Positions 22,680 through 35,656 of a stretch of DNA of 64,000 nt are shown here, piece after piece. The DNA is taken from positions 29,836 through 93,835 of the forward strand of contig JADGJT010000017.1 in NCBI GenBank assembly GCA_027604005.1. The letters run 5' to 3'. Position 1 is the first letter of the stretch; every line of letters starts with the position of its first letter. The stretch comes from Dinochytrium kinnereticum (Eukaryota; Chytridiomycota; Chytridiomycetes; Chytridiales; Chytridiaceae). The notes beneath the pieces are model-generated. The model was not told the DNA's origin. It was given only the letters and a program-made list of their open reading frames with translations, and did no database searches. The position numbers and the translations under genes are program-made.

Positions 22680-24278
22680 ATGTTTAAGAATACCGCTGCC
22701 CCTCCTCCCAGCGCTGCCTCCTCAGCTGCCGTCTTGCCGCCTCCTGCCTACTCGGAGCAGATGCCACAGCATTCGGAGACGGCTGTCTTGCTCCCAGGCA
22801 ATGCTATCTTGCCGCTGCAGTCGTGAGTGTCTCTTGGGGTTGTATGATGCTGGGTACTGAGTCGCCTCACACTTCCTCTGTTTGTTTTGAAATGATGATG
22901 CAGTCATCAGATGCCTGCTTTGGTTCAGGCTGCTCGGTCGCCGAGGCGAAATGGATTCGACTCTTGCTGCTGGAACTTGACTCGTGGTTGCGGTAATGCA
23001 ATGCCATTTTTATGCTTACCCCTCCTTTTTTTCTATGGTTCCTCATGATTGATTCTCTTTTTTAAAGGATATTACATGCTTTATTGCATATCTGCGGCGT
23101 TCTTCCTTGTTCTGTTCTGGGTTGTGCTTCCCTGGACTGGCAAAAGTGGCACCACAACCATGCCTGGAGACCGACAGTTTGTTCAGTGCCTATCATCATA
23201 TGTATTGATCGCTTCATTCCTTCTTTTACAGGATTATCCAGTTCGATACTCGATACCTCAAGGAAGTGAAGTTCGCTCTCACAGGCAGCCAAACCACTGC
23301 TTATCTTGTAGATGAAGTTCCTGCTCTAACTGAAAGCTTTGAGTACAAGGCTTTCAAGGCCGACTTTTCGTGGTTGTCCGCGATGACATCTTCGCAGACC
23401 CTTGACTCTTTTATGACCCCCACGCCAATGATGTTCAAGTCAAAGTTTGCACAGAATGCTGATAACAAGATCATGTTTGAGTTCTATTCTCTCCACAAGG
23501 GCGGGAAGGTTGGTTTTCGCTTTTATTGGTTTTTTCTTCTGGCATTTAGTAGCAGATAATGGTTGAAAGGGATAATGACGCTTGCGAAAACTCCTTTCTT
23601 TTGGCTAGGTGAAGGTCGATTATGTTCTTCCGGAGGAACTTTGCGGGGATAGTGCCGAATTCCCTGTCCGTTTTTTCTTTAGCAACGTTTTGACTCTAGA
23701 GTTCGCCTCTATCACTCTCTACCCTGACCTGTGAGTTCCTTTCACTCTTACGACATTGCCCTAAACTCTCCCTTAGGAACAACGATCTTGGCTGCAAGGG
23801 TTCCATCGAGGTTGAAGCCAAGGACTACGGCAAACATATTGTTGGATTTATGGCGAGCCCTAAGTCCATTCAATCATTGTCCGACTCTATGATCAGAATC
23901 ACGGCAAGGACTCCTACCCTCGCTCTCCCCTCTGCCCCTATTAAAACCTGTACCTTTGGCGCCTCTTGCGACTTGACCTTCTCCTCGCTTGGCATCACCT
24001 CTCGATACGCGCGCCTCATGATTGTCGACACTCAAACTCCTAGGCCTGTTGTGACCCTTGACGGTTTAACCTATAATGTTGTTGGAAAGTGGTACATTTA
24101 CGGACCGTTGAGGCTTATCTCTTGGGTGCTTACGCTTGGGTTATTGGTGTTCTCTTTCACCACTTGCTGCTGTGGAGTTTCGCCTGTTGATGCTGTTCGG
24201 AAGATGAGAGGGAGGAGGGTTACTTTTACCAGGGGTGGCTTGATTGTTTCTTACCAGGCTGTTCCTTCTGGGCCTTGA
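22680..24278 (+). CDS. Two-pass membrane protein, tandem paralogue 2 (family not recognised)
   Basis: Start ATG at 22680 (MFKNTAAPPPSAASSAAV), homologous to the MLKN start of copy 1. The cytosolic start is longer and carries PPPAY, a PPxY motif of the kind bound by WW domains. Then CCWNLTRGCG, membrane helix 1 (ISAAFFLVLFWVVLPW), DTRYLKEVKFALTGS, YLVDEVPALTESFEY, FEFYSLHKGGK, CKGSIEVEAKDYGKHIVGF, NVVGKWYIYGPLR, membrane helix 2 (SWVLTLGLLVFSF) with TTCCCGVSPVDA, and a basic tail ending YQAVPSGP. By eye about half of the residues are identical to copy 1, with the strongest conservation at the two membrane edges. The exposed domain differs by a short insertion around SSQTLDSFMTPTP. Confidence 0.85.
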
Positions 24279-25298
24279 GGTTAAGAGTGAGGTTTTGGCG
24301 TTATGAGTTATTTTTACCCTGGTTCAATTTTCTTCTTCTCTTCGACAGTTCCTTTTTTTGATGCTTTCTGCCGTTTGATTGAATTAAGTCATTCTTGTTT
24401 TACTTCTTTTCTATTTACATTTCCAACTCGCCCCAGTTTTTGGTTTTTCTCTTGTTGCCATGTTGCCGTTCTATACTATCTGGCGGTTTTCATTGTACAT
24501 TTTCCATTGTATTTCGTTGAAAATGATGTGAACAGAAAGATAGTTTAAAAAAGAAAAGATCTCATTGGCTCATGCGATTTTCGCGAGAAGTGGTTACTAA
24601 CTGTGATGGAGTAAGCTTAACATGTGCGGATGGGAAGTAGATTGATCCCCTTTTTATATCAGAATACCTTTTATCCAAGCTATAAATCGCTGACCTAAAA
24701 GATAAAACCCGAATGCATAACAATTAATATCAGCTGCAGCCTGCTTTCTTTTCTGAACACTGGCTCATCCATTTTATCCCTCTATTTCAGCAATCTGCCC
24801 CTTATATTTTATGTCCAGTTCGCCCGTGAAGTCGTTTTTGACTCATTCGGAGTTTAAAGTAAGATATAATTTCACTCACTCAATCAAAGAAAGAAGATGG
24901 ATTCAGAGTGAGTTCAGAGAAAACATGTTTATGCAGGAAGTCGTCAGCTTTATTGGGGAAGACAGCAAAAAGAGGGCGGTGTTCCAATTCTCTTTATCAT
25001 TTGAGGGAATGGGAGCATCAGAAGTGATTTTTGGATCATTCATGCAAATGGGGCAAGCAGAAGGAATCAGGTATGTAAACATTTTTGAGGGAGTGTAGAA
25101 GAAAGGAATAAAAGTGCTTCAAGAGAAGCCTTGCGACAGCGAACTTAGTCCATCGACAATGCTGAGACATAGCAAACCACAAAAAAGGAACAACGAAAAT
25201 GCGTAAAATAAACTCAGCAGCAGTGCTAATAATGTCCTAACCAAACGCCAATAGTGTGAAAAAATAATAAAAAAAGGAAGTCGGCACGAAGAATATAC
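24279..25298. other. Intergenic region with one weak open frame
   Basis: 1 kb between the second membrane paralogue (+) and the stop of the giant gene (-). Apart from the small frame at 24811-25098 nothing is recognised. Confidence 0.4.
24811..25098 (+). CDS. Doubtful small ORF
   Basis: Open frame of 95 codons starting MSSSPVKSFLTHSEFKVRYN, with EEVVSFIGED-like and GMGASEVIFGSF segments. No family, intron or signal is recognised, and the flanks look noncoding. Listed because it is the only ATG frame of any size in this spacer. Confidence 0.2.
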   Translation: MSSSPVKSFLTHSEFKVRYNFTHSIKERRWIQSEFRENMFMQEVVSFIGEDSKKRAVFQFSLSFEGMGASEVIFGSFMQMGQAEGIRYVNIFEGV

Positions 25299-28200
25299 TT
25301 AGGGCCGCTTCAGCGAAATCAAAGATGGCTTGGCTTTTAACAAACTCTGAGAGACGCTCACAAAATGTTGGCTAAGATGAATCCCATCCATGGCTGTAAA
25401 AAATCCTCCGAGAGCCGCGGTATTCGACGAGGTCGATGAGGTGGAGTGGAAAGACAAAGCTTTCGTGGCCATATCGGAAAGAACGGTTGGGGATGACGAA
25501 CAAAACAGAACTGTAAAGAGGCGAAGGGTATGGCTAAATAAATATGTTAACATTTTACTGTGTTCGGAGCGGCGTCTAACAGCCATTAGCGGTGATGATT
25601 TTCAACTCGACCATCTTTGTATCAAGAAAAGGGTTTTCAGAATAATTTCCCTGCTTACCCTAAGCTCTGAATTTCCCCACAAAGCGATGCCAATAAATTT
25701 AAATTGCATCTAGCTTCCCCATCAGATAGAAACATTAAAACAGGTATCCTTTACAATACAGTTAGCAAAATATTTCTCTTTATTAAGTATTGAAAACAGT
25801 AAAGACGACTAGTGTCAACTTACCTAGCATCATCCCAGGCGGAGATCACTACTTCTATTGCCATTTCCAAGGCTTTATCAAAGTTCGTCGATCCAGAAGG
25901 TATTAAGCTAGCCGCATGTCCTAAAATAGTAGCAGGTGACATGCTACTGGTATTCGTTATAAGGGCCCTTGGCGTATCATTGAAGACTAGAAGCGACATA
26001 GTATCATTTACAGAACTTTGACCACCTCTAGAGTACACTCGCTGATCCACAAATCGACAGCACGCTTCCAAAGCGGCCCCATACCGATTATAATTTCTGA
26101 CAGACAGGGATTCAAAGTACGGTGTTGGTTGCCGTGGGACAGAATCTTGTTGGCTCATAGATCCACTGACATCAATAACAAAAATAATGTGGTAACCGAG
26201 AGCTTGTGTTGACGGATTCTGGCAACGGAAGTGATGACCATCCTGAAATAGTCAGAACTCCCTCATATTATTACTTGCATTAGAAATATATCCAACCCCT
26301 CTCGGGACCGGCTCTTTCATTCCCAGACGTCTATGAAATAGCGGAAGAGTGCAAAATGAATCTACGTTTCCCTTATGCTCGTCAGAGGAACAAGTCGTAT
26401 TACATAAGGAGAAGCGGTCGCGCTCCTCTTTTGAATAGGGATCCTAAGATACCGAAGATTACAAAATTAAGAAGAAGAGGCGGGGTAAACCAGGCTTACC
26501 TGGAATCCAGTTTTTTTCCAAAAGAGAGAGTGGGTGATACGATCCTTTGCAATGGAAGGGTCCGGCTACATAATCCTCTTTATATGGCGACGCTGAGAAT
26601 CGTTAAAACATGTCTTCGGACTCTGGCAATAATCCACGTGGGTGTGTCGTCCCAAATACTTGCAAAACTGAAAGCTGATTAGACACACTTTCACAGAAAA
26701 GAAGATATATGAATCAGGAGGAACGGAAGAAGAAGAAGATTGTTCATCTAAGTACCATAGAGCACAGGAATGCAGAGCCAAGGTCTGAGACACTGAACTT
26801 TTGATTGTCTAATTCGAAGTCCTCATCCTCGCATGTAAACCTCGTCTGCGTCATATTACCATGAGATGTGGTATGTTCTTGATGGTGGTTGATTGGAAGC
26901 GTACAAAAGTAATTGCAGTAGGGGCATTTCTTATCACAGTAGTGAAAGTCATTTTCACAGTGTGTGTGAGCCCCCTCGTGTGTGATCTGATTAGAGGGTA
27001 TGATCTTATAGCACTGAAGCTGCCTTCCAACCTGGTTATACTAGTTAAGGTAATATGAGTGAGTTTAAAAAAAACAAGGGCCAAAAAGACCTTAGTATAT
27101 TTCAACGGTCCGAATTTAATCCTGTTAAAGGTCTCCTCTACTTCTGGCTGTGTTTGAATGTCGCAGATGCCAGAGCTCTTGCACATCTCAACGCAACGAT
27201 GGGGTTTACTATGGTGATGTTATTGAAACAAGCGTTGAAAAAAGACATACCCGCAGAGATGGATCGCTCCAGTAATTAGACCGTGAAAGTGATCACCCAT
27301 CTGGCACTTCTCCAAACATCCTGGCATTGAGCACTTTATCGGGCACCCCGTCTCTCCACAGTGATGAAGCTCATGACGAAGATCATCCTCGCATGCTATT
27401 TTACATTTTCCTAGACAAGTGTAGTCGTCGGAGTGATGCGAGCATGCCTCATCGCAAAAATGTGCTCTCGCTCGACATAGATGCTCATTTCCGCTATGCC
27501 CAATCTCCAGCGAACATGTCTTCTGGCAGTTACGCCGGCTCTCAAACTACAGTGATAACAGGAAAAAGAAATGCCGTAATATAGGATTAGACTCCTCCGT
27601 AACGCTGGAAATAAAACGTACCATACATGTCTGCCCGCAGAAGTGACTTGACTCTGCACAAGCATGCGACCTTCCCCCCAAGCTATTGAGCCGGTGACCC
27701 GCCTTCGCCTTACATTGAGGTAGCTCATTCCCATGACTTTCAACGTATTGGCACCGATGATGGCAGCGATGATCGGTTCCACATCCATGCGATCCCTCGT
27801 GACCGTCCCTTTCCATACAGTTCAGCTCACAATCATCGCAAAATCTCCCACAAATCGTCCAGGCCGCTCTAAACCTTCGAATTTCTTTCTCAACATCTAG
27901 CCAAACGTTGATTACCCTAGTATCATTCGCCGGGAACCTTTCAAGGTTTTTTTCAACGAATGCTTCAATGCGCCTAACTCTCCGATCGATAAAAAGAGTA
28001 ATGTATCTGCGGAAGGACTTTTGCCAGTCGTCATCAAGATTCGCGTTCCGGCGGTCACCAATCGCAGAGGAAAAATCACGTAGAAATTCAAAGCATAGGA
28101 TCCCGAGAGATGTTGAACAGTCGAATGGAAGCTTCAGAGTTTTGTCTAACGGCATACGAATGGAACTCTTTACTCCAACGCATCCATCAACTAGGAAGTC

Positions 28201-31200
28201 GGTTAAGTCGATGGTTTCTTCCGAGTCTAAAATGAGCTCTCCCGTATCTCGGCAGGAAAGATCTTCCGGAAAGGGGTCTTCTACTTCCATGCCCAGACAG
28301 AGAACTATGGGTAACATGGAGAGAATCAACCGTGTCCGAGAGGCGATAAGGTTATCGTCCATTGAGCCCCAGTCACAAATCATAAGCTTAGCGAGCAAAA
28401 GCTATAGAGCTCGATTAGAGATTTGAAATTGCAAGCCTTTGCAAATACCTTAAAATCCTCCCGCCATTCTACAGCATTGGCGTATGGTGATTCGATTTTT
28501 TTTGCAAAAGATTTTACCTTGCTCATATAGTTATAGAAGTTGGGTTCGTTGAATAGTGGCCATGGCTAACATGTTATTATCATAAAATCCAAAATAATAC
28601 CTCAATATTCATGCGTTTCTGAAAGAGACGTGAGATAAAGTTATTCTCACCCTCTTTAAGTGAGATTAGCTTTTCACGTCTTAGGGAAATAATCGATGCT
28701 CTTACCATCCTGAACAATACGGCCAAGCTTTGCGCGAAACTCTTGGACGATACCCATCCTATCCGTTTCGCTCACATCATTTATCTGAACAAAGAGATGC
28801 CCCCTAAACAAGCGATCATTCTTGTCCTTCTCAAACAGTTTCGCACCGTCTTGAAACATCTGAAACAGATCATTCATGGATCGTCCCAACGAAAAGTTTG
28901 TCTTTGCAAATTAAGATTTGGAAGAAATTACGATTAATATGTTGCTCAATAAATGACTGATGAGCATAAATCACTCACTTTATATAGAATCAAATGGCTC
29001 GCAGCCGCGTTCAGTAAAGAAAGAAGCATATCCTCTTGGGGAGTTCTTTCGACGGAGCCTAGGCCTTCGAAATCCAGACTGATGTAAATAGCATCATCTG
29101 TTGGCGAAATCGACATCCAGACGCCTTCGGTACAACGCTAGGCTCATTAAAGCGCATTCTTTTCAAGCCTTACCATTGCGTTTCCGTCGAAGTGAGTCCC
29201 GACAATATGATTGATCATATAAGATTTGCCAGTCGATTGTAAACCCATGACTGACAATACCTAACTCGGGTAGTTAGAAGAGCATTATAGTAGAGTCTAA
29301 ACCTTAACCGGTATTCTCCTTCTACCGTAATATGTAAGAATGCTCTCAAGCCAGCCGAATGTAATCTTTCTTGTAACGCCGTCCACGTCAAACCCATGAA
29401 ACTCATTCGAGATAACGCCATCTTTCAACGGCACTAGCTGACCAGATCTCGTGGTCGCAATCTGCAAAGGTAGCAAGCAAAGAAACTCAGTCATCCACTT
29501 TCCAATCGAGACCAGTGGAGGAAGGAACGTGCTCCAATGCTCGGGGCTGATCTCAACTTTGAGACAATCAGCAAAGTTAAGTAGATCAGTACAATCCTTG
29601 CTCGTTTTGTCCTGAAGTTGTTTGAAAACCGAGACTAAGTACCCTCGAAATTTGGTCTGTTGTTGAAGAAACGATTCGGGGCTAAGACTGGTATGGGTAC
29701 ATATTCCTGAAAGCGTCGAAAAGGATGCGTACGACATACTCATACTCATATCCAATGACGAATCCCATGCACAGGCGATATTCTGCGCTTCCTCAACATC
29801 AACTATGAAAATGCTTAGTGCCCCGAAGGATTTTCGGCTCTGATGATCATCCCCTAGCAAAGACCGAACAGGATAGCGCTCATATATCTCACGATATATG
29901 CCAAGAAGACCGTTGGTGGTGCTACGAGGAGTGACTCCATAGTCGAACTCGCCTGAGTGTTCAAGGTTAAATGGTGAGTCCACGCTAACATATCTCCCTC
30001 GAATCGCTGTGATTGTACGTGTTTGGTCGGAGATATGAATTAAGTCCCCTGTTCGTATCTTCGAGTTTCGATCTCGGCCAGATGACCTAAGCTTTAAACT
30101 GGTTTTTCCTGACTCGACTACGGCCTTCGTGATTTCCTTTGGGGTTTTCTTCTCAAAATCGTACGAATTTTTTTCAACACTGATTCTTAATAGCATAGAG
30201 AAAAAATCTCCGTTCTAGCAATCGGATAGGAGCAAAGATATCGATTAATAAAAAGATTATCAATGGGAGTATAGCAAAATCGAGAAAAAAAACACGATTG
30301 GGTTTAACAAACCTCATCAAGACCCATCAAGTGAGCCTGCTTCTTGCAAAGGAGAGAAACAACAAATGTTTTGGCAATATCTGGAGTTACACTTTTAGGC
30401 AATGGGACTTGAAGGGGCGGACTTTGTCCCAATTTTGATGAGAAGTGGACGAAACATATCAGTCCGGCATTGGAAGATGATTTCGGGGCGGGGGTCACAC
30501 CGTCTCCGGATGTACAGGCTTCGATTTTACTGCTAGGAGTTTGCAGTTCTGCCTCGGATGCTGAATTTGGTAAACCTTGGGTCTCACTGGTTTGAAGGGC
30601 GGATTTCGTTATGCTCTTATGCTTTTCTCCGACGAATGAATATTCAGACCCGTTCAAGGAACCGTTGCTATCGTCACCAGATGCCCGGTCCCAATCATCG
30701 CCTGCAATATTTGTTTCGTGATACTGGGTTTCGATCTGAAATAGAAGCATATTAGAGGACGATAGTAGGCATCGTGAAGTGTGGATGTTAGAAAAATATC
30801 AAAACTTACATCATAACCCTTACTTGACTCTAGGACCTCACCAACATCACCCGTCACACTTTCGACTGTATCTTCTACAGGTTCTTCACCATCTGCCTCA
30901 CACCCACAACCCCGTTCAGCAATCACCAAGAGGCATTTACCTCCTTGCCCTCTTAGTATCGCATGGGTGCTTGAATCAGGCGTTAAGTAAAAGTCCGCCG
31001 GCCGAAACTGAAGAGTTATAAGGTTATATACACGGCAACGTCCAGATTTTTCAATGAAGCACATTTCCTCTGCGTTGTCTTGTGCGAACAGGATTCGGGA
31101 CAGATCAGGGGCTTTATCATTATACCAAGTCACAATGGTATCGCATTTCAGATACTGAAAGAGCTCGCTTCGGGATTCATCGAACTTGTAGATTGTAAGC

Positions 31201-34200
31201 TAAGTCAAAGAGGATGACGTCAGCTCCAATTTTTTGAGGGGCAAACAAGAAGTACAACTTACATATCCTTTAGAACCATCATACAAAGCTAGAATTCCCT
31301 CGTCGTCATGATAATCAAATAGATCACAACCCCTCTGAAACGACTTTCCCTTGTTCTCATCCTCCATAATACGACCTATATCTTCAGGAAAACCAAAAAA
31401 CAACTTAATAGTAGCACCATCTGAGCATAACACCAGCATTTTTCTATTGCCGCATTGGATGATCTTGCTGGAAAAAGATTAAGCGGTTGATTTTTAACCA
31501 TGATTTAAAGCAGAACTCACATGATTTTGATAGATACATCCATGACAAAGGATTCAGTGAGGCGTAAAGGCTTTAGGGATGGAACGAAAGGTTCTGGATG
31601 GTCTCCGTTTTCAAGCCTCGTGAGATCGTCTTGCGTTAAACCCGTCTGAATAATGTTGTAGATAACACATTCCTTTGAGGGTACTTGTATTGCGTACTGA
31701 GCGTGTATAGTAAGGTTGGCTTCGTCGTCTAATGAGAGAAGAGTTGGATTGAGTCCTAACAACGCTGATCGAGGAAGAGTAAATGACATAAGACTAACAT
31801 TTCCAAGATATTATCTCGAGAATTGGACTGCAGGATAATGGTCCCAAAATAAACAGATTCAATTAAATCGACCAAGTCATAGCGTTAAAAGAACTTCGCA
31901 AAACCAACCCTTCAATGAAAAGTTTTTGAAGAATTCCTCGAATGTTGTCCGAGGCTTCCTGTTCCCGATTTTTCTTTTGAAGTTCAAAATTCCACATGAG
32001 CTCCTTTCGGCGCTCCTCAAAATCAGCTTCCCAGCCAGGGAACAATTCCTTAACAGCCTCTAGGCATGACCAAGTATCGAAAAGATTTCTTGCGAATTGA
32101 GAAAATAAGCTGGTAACAATAGAGCATGGCGATTGCTCAGGGGAGCTTGCAACCTGCGAGTATGATCTAGGCTTATCGGGGTCCCCAGCTTTAGATAAAA
32201 TCTGCTCTGTCAGAACCATAGCCTCTATAAAAATCTCGCCTTCCCCTAATTCCTCAACCGTTGCAGCCACCTCATGAGAAAGGGCTACATCGTCAATTAA
32301 ATCTTGCAGATCCTTAGCGACAGTCCGCGTCCGCCACCCAAGCAGCGAGCCGAATGCCTCAAAAACAGAAGGACTTTTTCTTGAAGGCTTCATCAGTATC
32401 TCGCGATAAGCAACTCCATGAAAGGTCTGCATGAGAATGTAGTAAAGAATTTCATCGAATCCGGTCCTCGCTGATTGCTCTTGAATTCTGACGCTTAATT
32501 CTTTGACGATTCTTTGGGCGAAAACGAGGTCACGGGAGATTTTTTGCCATTCCTTGTACAGTTTCTGTGATTTCTCGGACAGGGCAGTGGCGGCGTGAGA
32601 GTATTGTTGGCCAAGAGTCTCAAAGACTAATGTATAAGGAAGATATTGGCATTTAATAATCGCATTGAACAAGAAGGATAAGATTGAATGCAAACCTCGC
32701 CCGCCTTGCTCTTTTATCGGCGGATCTATAGAAATTGTATAAATAAGAAAGACTAGCAATAGCCCTATGTAGAAAATTTTTACCTGCATTGGCGATGCAA
32801 TGAGTCTTAACATCAGGGTGCCTTCTGGTGTCATTATTTTTCAAATCTCCTATATTATTGCCGGTATTATTCATCGGTTAAATTTTAACAAAAGGAAGAA
32901 CGTCAACTGACCTTTACTCGAATCGGCGGTTTGAGGATTACCAAGGAACGTGGAAGTCGGACTACTTCCATCACTGAGATTCTCAGTCATTCTCTCCACA
33001 GAGCTTAAATTATCTTTCGTGATCATCGAAATAGGATTGCCATTAATATCTAGTCCGAGTACTGGATTACAATCCGTGGCCTTCTTATATTTTAAGAAGA
33101 GACCTAAAGTTTTCGATCTTTAAAGAAAATATAACGTAAATAATACAGCCTATAGGATCATATTGAAGGGGAAAAAGCATGTTAAGTTCGAAAATCACAA
33201 ACCCGAATGCTTTCCATAGCAGAAATCGTTGGGCTAACTGGAGCTTCCCGTTCATTTCCGAATATTCACTATTGAGATTCATCGAATATTCTCTTATTAG
33301 ATTATCCGCGCTCGCTTTCCACCGTTGACAGTCTTCGACGCAGCAATCAACTATTCGCTTAAAGCCGTCATTAGAAAACTTCTCTAAGTCTTCCAGGAGA
33401 GATTTGGTCATTAGGTTGTGGTCTGTAGATATTTCTTCAGCTAGACTATGATCATGATCGCAATATCCTTCCTGACTCATTGGCTCAGCACCAGGTTCGA
33501 GCGGTTGGCTAAGCATGGCTGAAGAAGTCGGCGCAAAGGGCCCCACAAAGTTTTGAGCGGTTGCAGTGCCATGATTGCTTTTTTTCTCGTTCTTGTTCTT
33601 TGATGAGAGTGTATCTTTTCCCACTGAAGCGACCTGTCCTTTTCGTATCCTGGCGAGAGCGGCATCAAGATACTTTACAAGGTGACAAATATCTTTAAAC
33701 GAGAGCTCCCGTGAAATACGGATGGCGGCCATGGTTTTTGGATCACGGCTCTTCTTGTTCTTCTGATTCAGCAAGAAATCGACAACGTCGGAAGTATTGA
33801 GCGGTAGAACGCGGCTTTCAGATATGGGCTTTAATTTAGAAGGCTCGATCTCTGGGATGACGACTGTTTGGAAATGATCGCTCGTCGCAATCATTGGCAT
33901 AAAAATCGTCCCGTCTTTGGAGACGGCAGAAACAATACCTGGGATCTTCAAGCTCCATTTAGTATGATAGAATTTGAAATGAAGAAGTAACCAACTGCAC
34001 GTAAATACCTTAAATCCAGGAAATACTTCAAAGTCCTCTTTGCGGGATTGAATCGAAGTAACCTGAAACATATTCGTCATCATCGCAAGATCCTCCTCCT
34101 CCCCAAAGTCCTCCTCTTCCTCATTCTCTCTCAAGACATCTGGGGGCGTGTGAGACGAAAAGTCAAAAGCATTCATCTCATTCACGGTCATGGCGCATAT

Positions 34201-35377
34201 GATCTTTCCACAAACTTTTGTGAGATAACGATGTAAATTGACAGTATTCTTCCGCGTAGAGCTGTAATTGGTTCTTATGGAGCGAGAGCTGAATTCTTCA
34301 AAAGCATCGATTTCAGGCCAGTGAATAATGTAACCAATGCCGAGGGTTGGCGGTGGAAGTACGAGGTAGAGGCCCGGAGATAAGGCGCAACTATTGGGAT
34401 GCCCTGACAATGAAACGAGGCCGTCAAATCTAAATGAGAGGAGATAAGCAAAAACTCCTTATTAAAATCCCAAATAAAAGAATATATTAAAGCAAAGAGC
34501 AAGAAAAGGAAAAATCATTTACAGTTGCTTCGAAATTGCCTCGGTCTTCAAAAGATACTGGGCTACAGCCGCCCTGTTTCCGTAGACACCAATAAAACGA
34601 AGGCCTAGCCGTTCAAGGGTACCAAAATCAATATGAGATTCGGAACGGTAGCTTCCAGGAACGAGATCATTGCAGAGTTTTTCAAAAAAGGGCTTGGAGA
34701 TTATGATCTTGTCCACTGAATACTTTGAAGTCAGGAAATGTTACAATAGAGAACAAAATCTTACCAAGGCCATTGCTGGAAGTATCCCTTACGATCTCAA
34801 GAATTCTGTAAAAACCTGGGAATCCGGCAACGAATGGCTCGGAGGCCTGCAGCTGCGCGTTAGGCTTTGAAGGGAAAAATTTTGGGAGGTTGTCCAGATC
34901 ATTGAGATGTGAACCTCGCGAGTTCGAGTTCTTGTCAACAGCATCCATGCTAGAGAACGGATGTTCAAGGTCGTCCACTGCGAGAGCGTCATCCAAAAAA
35001 ACTTCATGCTTCTGTGCGTCAGCTGAAGAAACTGTGGAATAGTCGCCTTGCGAGCCATCTCGCTTCGAAATTGGGACGAACGAATGGCCTTGCTTAGCTT
35101 TTGAGCGATGAAGGAAGAGAACGCACTCCCTGCAGAAGACCGGAGAACCGATACAGTCAACGCATTTGAATTCTGCATAGTTTTCGGCATCAATGGAGCA
35201 CAGGAGGTCTTGAAGGTCATTTGGTCCCATTGCGTCGTTTTGAGCGATAGCTTGAATCGTTTGAAAGAAAAACGACGCAGTACGATTCGCCACCGCCTCC
35301 TTCTTATACAAATCAAAAGCTTTGGATAACAGAAAAGCATTTGATTTGACACTTGAACCCTTCCGTTTCGCAACCAT
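25299..35377 (-). CDS. Giant B-box / GBP-VLIG-like GTPase / Cys-rich / VWA protein
   Basis: One gene of many exons, roughly 2,700-2,900 residues; ATG at 35377. Domains in order: a B-box-like finger (Cys60, Cys72, Cys75, Cys82, Cys85, His90, His98; CVDCIGSPVFCRECVLF); IHWPEIDAFEE and a helical region with an acidic insert and a Ser/Lys-rich loop (33.1-34.4 kb); helical coils (31.9-32.8 kb); propeller-like strands (30.3-31.8 kb); a long helical block (29.3-30.2 kb); a dynamin-superfamily large GTPase with P-loop MGLQSTGKSYMINHI (29222-29245), RCTEGVWMSISPTDD and DFEGLGSVERTPQED (DFEG at 29063-29074); Cys/His-rich repeats (CDDCELNCMERDGHEGSHGC onward, 26.8-27.8 kb); and a VWA domain with MIDAS DVSGSMS (26153-26173), GSTNFDKALE and LSDGE. 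Nucleotide-binding and metal-binding residues look intact. An in-frame TAG (26566-26568) lies just before the VWA part. The GTPase resembles interferon-induced GBP/VLIG proteins. Function unknown; a role in defence or membrane trafficking is only inferred. Confidence 0.82.
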
Positions 35378-35656
35378 TCACATTTTCAGTTTTCCATTCA
35401 TATGGGAATAGCCATGGATCAAACATCTGCATCGCTTATCGAAGCCCAAAACATTCGTCTGATTCATAGCGCTTGATGTATGAATGGGGTTAAGCTCATT
35501 GCTGCTCGCAGATGCTCTCATTCATTGACGGCAGGCAGCCATACACCATAGCACACCCCAGAATCATATGCCCCAAAGTTGAAAGTCACACATTCAGAAC
35601 TTTTTTTAAACTCCGATAAAATCCACACGTATTTTTGCGTCTATGTTCCAGTCGAC

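Noticed and set aside
25390..25713. Plus-strand open frame
   Set aside because: It is the complement of the last exons of the giant gene, whose minus-strand reading (ALGGFFTAMDGIHLSQHF and a KPSL end) fits the end of a VWA domain.
26566..26568. TAG read as a sense codon (altered nuclear code)
   Set aside because: Other genes here, such as NDUFB8 and the NTF2-like gene, end with TAG at the expected place, so TAG is a normal stop in this genome.
27908..28426. Plus-strand open frame of 172 codons
   Set aside because: It is antisense to a long exon of the giant gene that has clear GTPase-associated and Cys-rich sequence.
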